Shown: positions 43,556-52,401 of the stretch, in pieces
Position numbering within the stretch: position 1 is the stretch's first letter
Layout: each line of letters starts with the position of its first letter
From: Ignavibacteriales bacterium
Lineage (GTDB): Bacteria > Bacteroidota > Ignavibacteria > UBA10030 > SZUA-254
Length of the DNA stretch: 64,000 nt
NCBI GenBank assembly: GCA_016214905.1
Contig: JACRMQ010000004.1
Coordinates: 62,001-126,000 of the forward strand
Direction: 5' to 3'
Made by a program: the position numbers and the translations under genes
The notes under the pieces: generated by a model
Database searches by the model: none
What the model saw: only the letters and a program-made list of their open reading frames with translations
Told to the model about the DNA's origin: nothing

Positions 43556-43645
43556 GGAGAGGTGGGTGAGTGGCTTAAACCAACGGTTTGCTAAACCGTC
43601 GTACGGGGTCAACCTGTACCGAGAGTTCAAATCTCTCCCTCTCCG
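43556..43645 (+). tRNA. tRNA-Ser (GCT)
   Basis: Acceptor GGAGAGG/CCTCTCC, anticodon stem ACGGT/ACCGT with loop TTGCTAA (anticodon GCT), long variable arm (GTACGGGGTCAACCTGTAC), T-loop TTCAAAT. 90 bases, no encoded CCA. Confidence 0.96.
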
Positions 43646-43655
43646 CACTAAATTT

Positions 43656-43686
43656 AACTCCGATCAATACACTGATCGGAGTTTTT
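43656..43686 (+). terminator. Terminator after tRNA-Ser(GCT)
   Basis: An 11-pair stem AACTCCGATCA / TGATCGGAGTT with a six-base loop and a following T run. Confidence 0.85.
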
Positions 43687-43817
43687 CATTTGGAGGCATC
43701 TATTCCTTTAAGTGTAATTTTGACATTAATTTGACTATTAATTAACTTACGGTTGCTAAAACTATTATTTGTATGTCATTGGTTTATCTGCCTTAATCAT
43801 CAAAATACGGAGTATTT

Positions 43818-44405
43818 ATGAGATTAAAATTAGTTTTTATTTTTGCGGTCAGTTTAATGTTATGCCAAAATGCATTCGCTCAAGTTCGTACGGAGGAAAA
43901 AAAGAAAACAGTAACGGAGCAGAAAGGTGATACTACCATTACGCGCTCAACTATTATCTCCGAAAGCGAAGATATCACTCCGCGCCACCATATGATCGTA
44001 ATTAATCCTCTTAAGTTTTTACTCTTTTACAATATTTCTTATTATCAATCTGTATCTGATAATATCGGTATCGGTGCGGGTGTACAAGCCCCGACTATAG
44101 GTGGTATAAATGGATTTGGATTGAATGCTGAAATCCGCTTTTATCCCTCTCAAAAATCATTACGTGGTTTCTATTTGACTCCGAACATTTCCTACAACAG
44201 ATTATACCACGATAATCAAGACAACGCACTATCTGTCACATCTATCGGAGGATTAGTCGGCTGGCAGTGGTTCCCGGGTGATGATTTTGCAATGGGTCTC
44301 GGTATAGGAATCGACCATTACATCGCATCGAAAAAAGATTCGGATATCGGGGATTACGATGGTAATGCGCCGGCTCTTCGTTTTGATATTGGATATGGTT
44401 GGTAA
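43818..44405 (+). CDS. Small outer-membrane beta-barrel protein
   Basis: 195 residues. Signal peptide MRLKLVFIFAVSLMLC...AFAQ, a charged linker (EEKKKTVTEQKGDTT), then alternating strands with aromatic ends (FLLFYNISYYQSVSDNIGIGAGV, FYLTPNISYNRLYHD, FAMGLGIGIDHYIASKKD) and a terminal RFDIGYGW. An OmpW/OmpA-like eight-strand barrel is the best description; no family name is certain. Single gene between two terminators. Confidence 0.75.
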   Translation: MRLKLVFIFAVSLMLCQNAFAQVRTEEKKKTVTEQKGDTTITRSTIISESEDITPRHHMIVINPLKFLLFYNISYYQSVSDNIGIGAGVQAPTIGGINGFGLNAEIRFYPSQKSLRGFYLTPNISYNRLYHDNQDNALSVTSIGGLVGWQWFPGDDFAMGLGIGIDHYIASKKDSDIGDYDGNAPALRFDIGYGW

Positions 44406-44490
44406 CTAGATATAAACCGTGCACGGAATTATATCAAAAAAGAATATGTTATAATTAGTGTACGTTAAAGATAACGTATCTGGCGGACAT

Positions 44491-44529
44491 AACCTTCATC
44501 ATGGATCTATCCGTGTTGAAGGTTTTTTA
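44491..44529 (+). terminator. Rho-independent terminator
   Basis: Stem AACCTTCA / TGAAGGTT (44491-44498, 44517-44524) ending in a T run; possibly bidirectional, since the response regulator ends just beyond on the other strand. Confidence 0.75.
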
Positions 44530-44543
44530 TTTGTAGCAGATAA

Positions 44544-44912
44544 TTACTCTTTCAAAACATTTTCAATATTGTAGAGTAGATATCCCATTTCATACGGCTT
44601 CCCGATAACTTCATCGGCTCCGAGATCTTTGCATTTTTGGATATTCGTCAAATCGGCGTAGGCAGTTAGAACTATAACTTTCGTTTTAGGGAAAGTTCGT
44701 TTGGAAAACTTTAGAAAATCAAAACCATCGATGTACGGCATCTTTAAATCCAGTATGATGAGCTTAAATGCTATACCGTACGCAAGTGGTATCGCCTCAT
44801 AACCGGATGATGCTTCTCTGATATCATATCCTTGTTCAGTAAGCTCCGATGCTAATATCTCCCTGAGCTGCCGATCGTCATCCACCACGAGTATCTTGTT
44901 AATTTCTTCCAT
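44544..44912 (-). CDS. Single-domain response regulator (CheY-like)
   Basis: 122 residues, a lone receiver domain: acidic pair DDD near residue 12, phospho-acceptor Asp in LIILDLKMP, Thr/Ser switch in VLTAYAD, Lys in VIGKPYE. No output domain and no kinase beside it; the only kinase in the window is at 2539, far away. It could relay to another protein by contact. Divergent to the arsenic operon, with 224 bases between them containing several inverted repeats. Confidence 0.92.
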   Translation of the reverse strand: MEEINKILVVDDDRQLREILASELTEQGYDIREASSGYEAIPLAYGIAFKLIILDLKMPYIDGFDFLKFSKRTFPKTKVIVLTAYADLTNIQKCKDLGADEVIGKPYEMGYLLYNIENVLKE

Positions 44913-44950
44913 TCAATTCAATCCATTCTTTTTAATACGATTGATAATAT

Positions 44951-45040
44951 TCAGAATCAACGACTTAAACAAACAGATTCTGATTTAGATCACTTTCAAT
45001 CATCCTATGAATTTATCTTAAGTAAATTCAATCTAAATCA
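44951..45040. promoter_or_regulatory. Cluster of inverted repeats between response regulator and ars operon
   Basis: Three perfect inverted repeats overlap here: TCAGAATC / GATTCTGA (44951-44958, 44976-44983), TGATTTAGAT / ATCTAAATCA (44981-44990, 45031-45040) and TGAATTTA / TAAATTCA (45008-45015, 45023-45030). They lie upstream of the ars promoter and could be operator sites; no regulator gene is adjacent. Confidence 0.5.
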
Positions 45041-45086
45041 TAATCAAAATCGTTTAGAATAATGATAAAATACACATTCTGATCTT

Positions 45087-45115
45087 TTGATTTCCGCTGT
45101 AATAATTATTATCTT
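45087..45115 (+). promoter_or_regulatory. Promoter of the arsC-acr3 operon
   Basis: TTGATT (45087-45092), 17 bases, TATCTT (45110-45115), 21 bases before arsC. Confidence 0.6.
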
Positions 45116-45136
45116 AACGATCAAATAAATCTACTC

Positions 45137-45562
45137 ATGAAATTGATGAAAATATTAATACTTTGCACAGGCAATTCCTGCCGGAGCCAAATAGCGGAGG
45201 GATTTTTAAAATCGTTCGATTCGAGCGTCGAGGTGTTTTCTGCGGGAACGAATCCGGCAACCAACGTTCATCCGATAGCAATTAGAGTAATGGAAGAAAT
45301 CGGTATCGATTTGAGTAAGAACTTTCCGAAGAATGTCGGCATGTATCTCGGCGAATCATTCGATTATGTTATTACAGTATGTGATAACGCCAAGGAAAGC
45401 TGTCCGGTTATTACGGGAGAGGTGAAACACCGGCTTCATATCGGATTCGAAGACCCTGCCGAAGCAAGAGGGACTCAGAAAGAAATTGTTTCCGCATTCA
45501 GAAAAGTTAGGGATGAAATAAAGATGAAATTATTTGAATTTTATAGATCAATTAGTAAATGA
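45137..45562 (+). CDS. arsC: Arsenate reductase, low-molecular-weight phosphatase type
   Basis: 141 residues. The P-loop CTGNSCRSQIAEGFL holds the nucleophilic Cys and Arg; later DPAEARGTQKEI and the buried Cys pair region VCDNAKESCPVI fit thioredoxin-coupled ArsC (S. aureus type), which reduces arsenate to arsenite for export. An ATG at 45146 is an alternative start. First gene of an operon with two thiol-redox proteins, a permease, CcdA and ACR3. Confidence 0.93.
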   Translation: MKLMKILILCTGNSCRSQIAEGFLKSFDSSVEVFSAGTNPATNVHPIAIRVMEEIGIDLSKNFPKNVGMYLGESFDYVITVCDNAKESCPVITGEVKHRLHIGFEDPAEARGTQKEIVSAFRKVRDEIKMKLFEFYRSISK

Positions 45563-45569
45563 GGCATAA

Positions 45570-45830
45570 ATGAATACGATAAAAGTTTATGGCAGCGGCT
45601 GTTCCAATTGTGTCAAACTTGAAGCGATGTGCAAAGAAGTTGTTCGCGAGTTGAGTATAGACGCGACAGTTGAAAAGGTCTCCGATATGAAGGAGATCAT
45701 GAAAGCCGGAATCTTATCTACACCCGGTTTGGAAATCAACGGTAAAATTGTTTCAAGCGGAAAGTTACCTGTAAAATCGACACTCGTTCATTGGATTATG
45801 AACGCTCTTGCCGAAGCAGAAAATAAATGA
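45570..45830 (+). CDS. Small thioredoxin-like redox protein (TM0996/MTH895 type)
   Basis: 86 residues with the redox pair in GSGCSNCVKLE near the N-terminus and the cis-Pro region LSTPGLEINGK. Such proteins often accompany ArsP-like permeases and ArsC in arsenic operons and may supply reducing equivalents. Its stop overlaps the permease start by four bases (ATGA). Confidence 0.88.
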   Translation: MNTIKVYGSGCSNCVKLEAMCKEVVRELSIDATVEKVSDMKEIMKAGILSTPGLEINGKIVSSGKLPVKSTLVHWIMNALAEAENK

Positions 45831-46846
45831 AAGCGAACTCTAAGTTTATTTATATCGCGGGAGGATTTCTGATTTGGATTCTTGTATATTTTCAAATCGG
45901 GAGAGTCGCGGATTATTTGACGTATTCCATCCTTGAGTTGGAGAGAGGAACGCGCCTTACTGAAGCAATTCGATTTTTTATCTACGAAGTCCCAAAAGTA
46001 CTTCTTCTCCTTATATTGATTGTGTTCGTAGTAGGAATAATCAGAAGTTACTTTTCGCCTGAACGTACACGGAGGATACTCGGTGGTAAGAAATTGTTTG
46101 TCGGAAATGTTTTAGCAAGCATGCTCGGTATTGTAACTCCGTTTTGCTCATGCTCGGCGATCCCTTTGTTTCTCGGTTTTGTTGAAAGCGGAGTTCCCCT
46201 CGGTGTAACGTTCTCTTTTTTAATAGCCGCACCAATGATAAACGAAGTTGCTCTCGTTTTACTTTTTGGTTTGTTCGGATGGAAAACAGCGCTACTTTAT
46301 ATGTCAACCGGATTATTAATAGCAATTGTTTCCGGTTTCATCATTGGCAAGTTGAAACTAGAAAAATATGTTGAACCATGGGTGTATGAAATAAAATCGG
46401 GCCAGACGCAAATTGCTGAACAAACGATCACTTTCTCAGACAGGGTGGATGCCGGTATCATGGCGGTAAAAGATATTGTTTCGAAAGTATGGATTTACAT
46501 TGTAATCGGAATCGGCGTTGGAGCCGGTATACACGGATATGTGCCTGAAAACTTCATGGCTTCATTGATGGGTAAATCGGTGTGGTGGTCTGTGCCTATT
46601 GCCGTTATCATCGGTGTGCCGATGTATTCCAATGCCACCGGAATAATTCCGATTGTTCAGGCACTTCTGGAAAAAGGCGCATCGCTTGGAACCGTGCTCG
46701 CTTTCATGATGAGTGTTATAGGATTATCGCTCCCTGAAACGATTATACTTAAAAAAGTTCTTAAACTGCAACTGATCTTTATTTTTGTCGGTATTGTTGC
46801 CGTTGGGATTATTATCGTCGGTTATATTTTCAATCTTGTTTACTAA
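45827..46846 (+). CDS. UPF0718 / ArsP-like permease
   Basis: 339 residues with eight to ten membrane helices. The paired-Cys motif TPFCSCSAIPLFLGF and the later PMYSNATGIIPIVQALLEKG are characteristic of the DUF318/UPF0718 permeases. Some members (ArsP) export trivalent organoarsenicals; this one sits with arsC and ACR3, and an ArsM is encoded elsewhere in the window, so methylated arsenic is a plausible substrate. Confidence 0.88.
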   Translation: MKANSKFIYIAGGFLIWILVYFQIGRVADYLTYSILELERGTRLTEAIRFFIYEVPKVLLLLILIVFVVGIIRSYFSPERTRRILGGKKLFVGNVLASMLGIVTPFCSCSAIPLFLGFVESGVPLGVTFSFLIAAPMINEVALVLLFGLFGWKTALLYMSTGLLIAIVSGFIIGKLKLEKYVEPWVYEIKSGQTQIAEQTITFSDRVDAGIMAVKDIVSKVWIYIVIGIGVGAGIHGYVPENFMASLMGKSVWWSVPIAVIIGVPMYSNATGIIPIVQALLEKGASLGTVLAFMMSVIGLSLPETIILKKVLKLQLIFIFVGIVAVGIIIVGYIFNLVY

Positions 46847-46858
46847 GAAAGAGATTGT

Positions 46859-47248
46859 ATGAATAAGAATTATTTAAATTTCCTTTTTGCATTAATTATA
46901 ATGTGGTTTACTACCGGATTTCAGATTCAGAAGGATAATCCCATCAAACCGAAAGTAACTTTTATTGAACTCGGCTCTGTCAATTGTATACCATGTAAAA
47001 AGATGCAGCCCATTATGAAATCAATTGAAGAAAAATACGGTTCACAGGTTAAAGTGATCTTTCATGATGTTTGGAAGGATGATCAAAAACATTACGCGAA
47101 AGAATTTGGAATTAAATTGATTCCAACGCAAATATTTCTCGATCAAAACGGAAAGGAAATATTCAGACATGAAGGATTCTATCCGGAAAAGGAAATCGAT
47201 ACTCTGCTCCAATCTAAAGGATTAGCGCTTGTAAAAAAGAAAAAATGA
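46859..47248 (+). CDS. Exported thioredoxin-like protein
   Basis: 129 residues: N-terminal signal/anchor (FLFALIIMWFTTGF), then a thioredoxin fold with the active site VNCIPCKKMQPIM and cis-Pro KLIPTQIFLD. It probably works in the periplasm with the CcdA-like protein encoded next (one base gap), passing electrons across the membrane. Confidence 0.9.
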   Translation: MNKNYLNFLFALIIMWFTTGFQIQKDNPIKPKVTFIELGSVNCIPCKKMQPIMKSIEEKYGSQVKVIFHDVWKDDQKHYAKEFGIKLIPTQIFLDQNGKEIFRHEGFYPEKEIDTLLQSKGLALVKKKK

Positions 47249-47249
47249 T

Positions 47250-47948
47250 ATGATCGAAGAATTATTTACAACTCTTTACGATGCAATGACCGGCGCGGTT
47301 TGGCTTGCTGTTGCCGCTTCTTTCAGCTGGGGCGTATTGAGTATTCTTCTCTCTCCATGCCATTTATCGAGTATTCCACTTGTTGTCGGATTTATTAGCT
47401 CGCAAGAAAAAATGTCCGTTGCAAGAACATTCAATATATCTCTTATCTTTTCAACAGGGATCTTAATTACAATTACTTTAATCGGTATTATAACCGCTTC
47501 CATGGGAAGATTAATGGGCGATATCGGAGGAATCGGTAATTATCTTGTGGCAGCGATTTTCTTTTTGGTAGGTTTATATCTTTTAGATATCATAAAACTA
47601 AATTGGAGTCACGGAGTAAAGAAAACTAAATCAAAAGGAATCCTCGCTGCATTAATTCTTGGATTGTTGTTTGGTTTGGCTGTTGGACCGTGCACTTTCG
47701 CCTATATGGCTCCTGTACTCGGAGTAGTGTTCCAAACCGCACAAGTGAGTTATATACTTGCCGTAATCCTTCTTTTGGCATTCGGAGTTGGACATTGTTC
47801 CGTTATCGTTGGAGCCGGAACATTAACGGGAAAGGTTCAGAAATATTTGAACTGGAGCGAAGAATCGAAAGCAATTATTCGGCTGAAAAGAGTTTGCGGA
47901 GTTTTGGTAATACTGGGTGGAATCTATTTAATCTATAATAATTTTTAA
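47250..47948 (+). CDS. CcdA/DsbD-type membrane electron carrier
   Basis: 232 residues, six membrane helices. The two redox Cys lie in equivalent half-repeats, [11 protein letters not shown] and [12 protein letters not shown]. CcdA moves reducing power from cytosolic thioredoxin to exported thiol proteins; the partner is the thioredoxin-like protein encoded one base upstream. Its presence inside an arsenic operon suggests thiol maintenance for metalloid handling. Confidence 0.9.
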   Translation: MIEELFTTLYDAMTGAVWLAVAASFSWGVLSILLSPCHLSSIPLVVGFISSQEKMSVARTFNISLIFSTGILITITLIGIITASMGRLMGDIGGIGNYLVAAIFFLVGLYLLDIIKLNWSHGVKKTKSKGILAALILGLLFGLAVGPCTFAYMAPVLGVVFQTAQVSYILAVILLLAFGVGHCSVIVGAGTLTGKVQKYLNWSEESKAIIRLKRVCGVLVILGGIYLIYNNF

Positions 47949-47959
47949 GAGAATTCATC

Positions 47960-49012
47960 ATGAGCACTTTAACAAAACGTCTTTCGTTCCTCGATAGGTA
48001 TCTGACGTTGTGGATATTCCTTGCAATGTTCGTCGGTGTATTTTCCGGATACCTTTTTCCGGGCATCGTCGATTTTTGGAATTCATTTCAAAGCGGGACT
48101 ACAAATATTCCTATCGCCATCGGATTGATATTGATGATGTATCCGCCTCTGGCAAAAGTTAAATACGAGGAATTAGGTGACGTTTTTAAAAATGTGAAGG
48201 TCTTGTCTCTTTCCCTCGTACAGAATTGGATAATTGGACCTGTGTTGATGTTCCTGCTTGCAATAATATTCTTGCAGGATTATCCTGAATATATGGCGGG
48301 ATTAATCCTGATAGGTCTAGCACGTTGTATAGCAATGGTTATAGTATGGAACGAGCTTGCGAAAGGAGATACCGAATACGCAGCGGGACTTGTCGCTTTT
48401 AATTCCATCTTCCAGGTATTGTTCTTTTCACTGTATGCGTATATGTTTTTGACTGTGTTTCCTTCGTTGCTTGGTTTGAAGACATTCAGCGTCGATATCA
48501 CCATCAGTCAAATTGCGGAATCTGTTTTTATTTATCTAGGTATTCCTTTCATAGCCGGAATAATTACACGTTTCATCTTTCTCAAATTGAAAAGCAAGCA
48601 ATGGTACGAACAGAAATTCATTCCTAAGATATCGCCGATAACTTTATTCGCGCTGCTGTTTACAATATTCGTGATGTTCTCATTAAAGGGGGAGTATATT
48701 GTAAGAATACCGCTTGATGTAGTGAGGATTGCAATTCCATTACTGATATATTTCATAATAATGTTTTTAGTGTCATTTTATTTGGGGAAAAAGCTCGGTG
48801 CCGATTATTCCAAAACTGCGACACTCTCATTCACGGCTGCGAGCAATAATTTTGAACTTGCCATAGCTGTGGCTGTTGCGGTATTCGGGATAAATTCGGG
48901 TGAGGCATTCGCCGCAGTCATCGGTCCATTGGTGGAGGTGCCGGTATTGATAAGTTTAGTCAATCTCGCTTTATATTTCAGAAAGAAATATTTTCAGGTA
49001 GAAGCCGCGTAG
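47960..49012 (+). CDS. acr3: ACR3-family arsenite exporter
   Basis: 350 residues, ten membrane helices. The essential Cys in [18 protein letters not shown] and the Glu in the later [16 protein letters not shown] segment are both present, as is the early [17 protein letters not shown]. Exports As(III) using the proton gradient. Last gene of the operon. No arsR accompanies this locus; the only ArsR in the window is at 12743. Confidence 0.95.
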   Translation: MSTLTKRLSFLDRYLTLWIFLAMFVGVFSGYLFPGIVDFWNSFQSGTTNIPIAIGLILMMYPPLAKVKYEELGDVFKNVKVLSLSLVQNWIIGPVLMFLLAIIFLQDYPEYMAGLILIGLARCIAMVIVWNELAKGDTEYAAGLVAFNSIFQVLFFSLYAYMFLTVFPSLLGLKTFSVDITISQIAESVFIYLGIPFIAGIITRFIFLKLKSKQWYEQKFIPKISPITLFALLFTIFVMFSLKGEYIVRIPLDVVRIAIPLLIYFIIMFLVSFYLGKKLGADYSKTATLSFTAASNNFELAIAVAVAVFGINSGEAFAAVIGPLVEVPVLISLVNLALYFRKKYFQVEAA

Positions 49013-49103
49013 ATGTGATTATTATTCTTTTTCGTCTCCTCTTCGAAGGATCCCTTCGGGACTTACAAAGGAGGGGAGTTTGAATTAAAAGATTTATACC
49101 TTA

Positions 49104-49142
49104 CTTTCTCTTTGAAGAGAAAGTAACTCCGCCGGAGGCGGA
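49104..49142. repeat. Double-hairpin module
   Basis: CTTTCTCT-TTGA-AGAGAAAG, four bases, then TCCGCC-GGA-GGCGGA. The second hairpin has the same arms as one in the tRNA-Ser insert at 31156. Confidence 0.7.
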
Positions 49143-49158
49143 TAAAAAAGAGAACATT

Positions 49159-49290
49159 CCGCAATCATAAACAGCGGCTGAGGATAGCAGTTAGCATTCA
49201 AGGCGATTCCATCTCTTGTTCTGGGCGATATTAAAATGGAATCGCAAAGCGAAATTTGATAATGGCTGATTGACAACCGTATGATTGCGG
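49159..49290. repeat. Nested long inverted repeats
   Basis: Outer arms CCGCAATCATA (49159-49169) and TATGATTGCGG (49280-49290) enclose inner arms GCGATTCCAT (49203-49212) and ATGGAATCGC (49236-49245). Both are perfect. The region could fold as a branched RNA or cruciform. Confidence 0.6.
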
Positions 49291-49602
49291 AGGCAGTTAT
49301 AAAAAAGAAAATGCACCACACCTTGCATCCTCTTCATGCGAAAGAGGGGATTGAGGGGAGGTTGATTTACTGTTGCATGGATATATTATTTTGTTTTTAC
49401 GCACACCTTTGTGGGGCTAACCAATAAATAAGATTTAGGTGGTAATCGCAACCTTTGCCAGAGGTATTCCTTTGGGACAGGTTGCGTTACTTTTTGTTGA
49501 GAGGGAGTTCTTTGTTGGGAGGGAGTTCTACTCCCGACCTGTAGACCATTAGTTTTGGTCGGGAGCAAAGCTACCTCCCAGCATGTAGAACTTAACAACA
49601 TT

Positions 49603-50064
49603 GTAATAATTCCTTTCGGCATTGCGACAGAAGCTAAAAGGATTGCGATGATCCCTTTAGATATTACGACAGAAGCTAAAAGGATTGCGACGATCCCTTT
49701 AGATATTACGGCAGAAGCTAAAAGGATTGCGATGATCCCTTTCGACATTATGACAAAAGCTAAAAGGATTGCGACGATCCCTTTAGATATTACGACAGAA
49801 GCTATAAGGATCACGACGATTCCTTTCTGTATTGCGGCAAAGCATAACTGAACCGCGATGAAACATAGATGAATTGCGACAAAACATACATGTTTTGCCA
49901 TGATGCATACATGAATTGCGACAGAACATATATGCATTGCCTCGATGCATACATGAACTACGATAAAGCATAAATGTTTTCCCTCAATGCATACATGAAC
50001 TACGATAAAGCATACATGTTTTGCCTCGATGCATATATGAATTGCGGCGATTCAAGTAAGGTTT
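49603..50064. repeat. 21-bp tandem array, 22 units, no indels
   Basis: Every 21 bases a GCGAC/ACGAY-type start and an ATT-type end recur; for example GCGACAG at 49624, GCGATGA at 49645, GCCTCGA at 50023 and GCGGCGA at 50044 are all in phase. Left units alternate between AGAAGCTAAAAGG and GATCCCTTTAGAT cores, giving a 42-bp super-unit; right units carry CATACATG cores. The period equals two DNA turns, or seven codons. Confidence 0.85.
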
Positions 50065-50240
50065 ATGCCCAAAACGAACTGTTTTTAAGCAAGGCGATAT
50101 TGACCCCTCTAAATTATGCAATAATTGGGGGTATGGAAAAATGCTTGATTTAGGGGGTAATGAAACGCGATGGGTGAAAAAACAGAATTTAAGCTCCTCA
50201 AAGAAATATTAAGAAGTTGAATAGAAAGGCGAAAGATAGC

Positions 50241-50269
50241 TTGACAATAAACCGCAGGTTTTGTAATTT
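50241..50269 (+). promoter_or_regulatory. Near-consensus promoter
   Basis: TTGACA (50241-50246), 17 bases, TAATTT (50264-50269), about 150 bases before the start of the exported Asp-box protein, leaving a leader of about 140 bases. Confidence 0.6.
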
Positions 50270-50418
50270 GCATACTACGATTTTGATGGGTAGAAAGACG
50301 GGAACTTACGCATAAGGATTTTATTATGGAGATATAACGGCATGCGTGAGTATGATGATGATCTTACATGTTATGTGCAATTGCCCCTGCTTTAATTTGC
50401 CAGAAAGGAGTTTACATT

Positions 50419-52401
50419 ATGCGTAATTTTTCTACTATGTTTTTTATTTGCCTGCTCACTTTGCTATTTGCAGGCACACTTTCCGCCCAATGGGTGCAAA
50501 CATCTCTTGATAGTGTCGGCGTTAATTGTTTCGCTGTCTTGGGTACAAATCTCTTTGTCGGTGCCGATAGCGGCGGAGTGTTTCGCTCCACCGACGATGG
50601 TGACAATTGGCAAGATGTGAATTCAGGTCTCATAGATTTTGACGTTCGTTCTTTTGCAACAATGGGTACCAAACTCTTTGCCGGTACGTATGGCAGGGGC
50701 GTATTCCTCTCGACTGATGATGGTACTAGCTGGAATGCAGTCAACACCGGGCTGACTAACAAGTATGTGAGGTCGTTTATTGTTTTCGGAACCGATCTTT
50801 TTGCGGGAACCGGAAGCAATACGAGCGGATATGTTTTTCTTTCTACTGACGAAGGCGCAAATTGGACTGAGGTCAGTTCGGGTCTGCCAAATACACCCAT
50901 CTATTCTCTTGCTGTTCAGGGATCGAATTTGTTTGCGGGGACTGGTGGCTATGCTCATGGTTATGGTGTGTATATTTCCACAGATCACGGAGGAAGTTGG
51001 AGTGCTGCAAACTCAGGGTTACCAAGCGACACTAGAGTATATGCTCTTGCCGCCAAAGAATCAACCCTCTTTGCTGGAACCGATGATGGCATATATCTTT
51101 CCACCGACAACGGCGGGAGCTGGACGGCACTCAATGCAGGTCTACCTATACTTGTGCGTGGACGTGCTCTTGCCATCGATAGTACAAATCTTTTTGCAGG
51201 CATTGCTAAACCTTCTGGGGATAAGGGTGTCTACTTTTCCACTAACACTGGTACAACATGGACCGAAGTAAACTTGGGTCTCACCGATCTTGGAATTCGA
51301 TCCCTTATCGTTCATGGTTCAAATCTTTATGCCGGTACAACAACTGGTGGAGTATACAGAAGACCCTTAAGCGAGTTTTTCATCCATACAATTACTGCAA
51401 GTGCAGGACCGTACGGCACAATCAAAGCCTCGGGATTAGTAACGGTAGAAAACGGAGGCAGTATGAACTTTACAATCACGCCTAATGATGGTTACTATGT
51501 TGATAGTCTGATAGTCAATGATTTAAAAACTGATTCGACAACAAGCTACACATTCTTAAACGTTACAGGCAACCATACGATTCGTGCTACGTTTGCCATG
51601 TGCCTGTCAACCCAGGACATTAATGTCAATAGTAAATGGAACATTGTCTCGGTACCTTCTAATGTAACTGATTATAGCGTGGGGAACCTCTTTCCCAGTG
51701 CACTCACTCTTGCATATGCTTACATGGATGGATATTACGAGGAATCAAGACTTATTAATGGAGCCGGTTACTGGTTGAAGTTTAACGGATCACAAAGTAT
51801 ACAGATAACAGGGTGCGATCTATCTTCAGTTTCGATTGACGTGATACCCGGCTGGAATCTCATCGGATCTATTGGTGTGCCCGTTGCGACTAACTCCATC
51901 ACTTCATATCCTCAGAGCTTGATTACTTCCGGGTTCTTTGGGTATAGGGAAGGATATTTTATTACAGATACAATACAACCGGGGAGTGGATATTGGGTGA
52001 AGGTAAATGAAGATGGAACATTATTCTTGAATGCATCTTTGAGTTCGACAAATGCCGTAAATATAATCAGGATTGTACCATCAGGAGATCAACCCCCCGA
52101 AGCGCCAAATGAGAACGAAACAGTGAATATTATACCGCCGACATACGGTCTGTCACAAAATTATCCGAATCCATTCAATCCAACCACGACATTCGCATTT
52201 ACCCTTCCATCTACCTCTTTTGTTTCATTAAAGGTGTTCGACGTGTTAGGAAGAGAAGTGGATACGATTCTTTCAAAAGAGTTGGCTGCCGGAGCTTATT
52301 CACAGCAATGGAATACCCAGGATATATCGAGCGGAATATATTTTTATCGGCTACAAGCAGGTAATTATGTTGAAACGAAGAAACTCGTTTTGGTGCGGTG
52401 A
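50419..52401 (+). CDS. Secreted Asp-box protein with C-terminal sorting domain
   Basis: 660 residues. The start is at 50419, after an AGAAAGGAG site; the frame extends to 50368 without signal features. Order: signal peptide (FAGTLSAQ); six Asp-box repeats (STDDGDNW, STDDGTSW, STDEGANW, STDHGGSW, STDNGGSW, STNTGTTW), each followed by an LFAGT strand; an InlB/bacterial-repeat-like module (GPYGTIKASGLVTV, TITPNDGYYVDSL); a region with two WNIVSVPSN/WNLIGSIG-like blocks; and the tail LSQNYPNPFNPTTTFAFTLP...KKLVLVR, a type IX-style sorting domain. Surface or secreted; binding target unknown. Confidence 0.88.
   Translation: MRNFSTMFFICLLTLLFAGTLSAQWVQTSLDSVGVNCFAVLGTNLFVGADSGGVFRSTDDGDNWQDVNSGLIDFDVRSFATMGTKLFAGTYGRGVFLSTDDGTSWNAVNTGLTNKYVRSFIVFGTDLFAGTGSNTSGYVFLSTDEGANWTEVSSGLPNTPIYSLAVQGSNLFAGTGGYAHGYGVYISTDHGGSWSAANSGLPSDTRVYALAAKESTLFAGTDDGIYLSTDNGGSWTALNAGLPILVRGRALAIDSTNLFAGIAKPSGDKGVYFSTNTGTTWTEVNLGLTDLGIRSLIVHGSNLYAGTTTGGVYRRPLSEFFIHTITASAGPYGTIKASGLVTVENGGSMNFTITPNDGYYVDSLIVNDLKTDSTTSYTFLNVTGNHTIRATFAMCLSTQDINVNSKWNIVSVPSNVTDYSVGNLFPSALTLAYAYMDGYYEESRLINGAGYWLKFNGSQSIQITGCDLSSVSIDVIPGWNLIGSIGVPVATNSITSYPQSLITSGFFGYREGYFITDTIQPGSGYWVKVNEDGTLFLNASLSSTNAVNIIRIVPSGDQPPEAPNENETVNIIPPTYGLSQNYPNPFNPTTTFAFTLPSTSFVSLKVFDVLGREVDTILSKELAAGAYSQQWNTQDISSGIYFYRLQAGNYVETKKLVLVR

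Larger units (their letters stand above)
49013..50418. other. 1.4-kb non-coding region rich in hairpins and repeats
   Basis: From left to right: a double hairpin at 49104-49142; nested inverted repeats at 49159-49290; a GGGAG/CTCCC hairpin group around 49516-49582; the 21-bp tandem array at 49603-50064; and a promoter at 50241. Frames of up to 183 codons stay open through the array on both strands, but only because 21 is divisible by three. Confidence 0.7.

Noticed and set aside
49386-49937. 183-codon minus-strand frame with heptad repeats (and a 98-codon plus-strand frame) through the 21-bp array
   Set aside because: Open on both strands and in more than one frame because the period is a multiple of three; no ribosome site, signal peptide or recognisable family. 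Treated as repeat DNA, though translation is not excluded.
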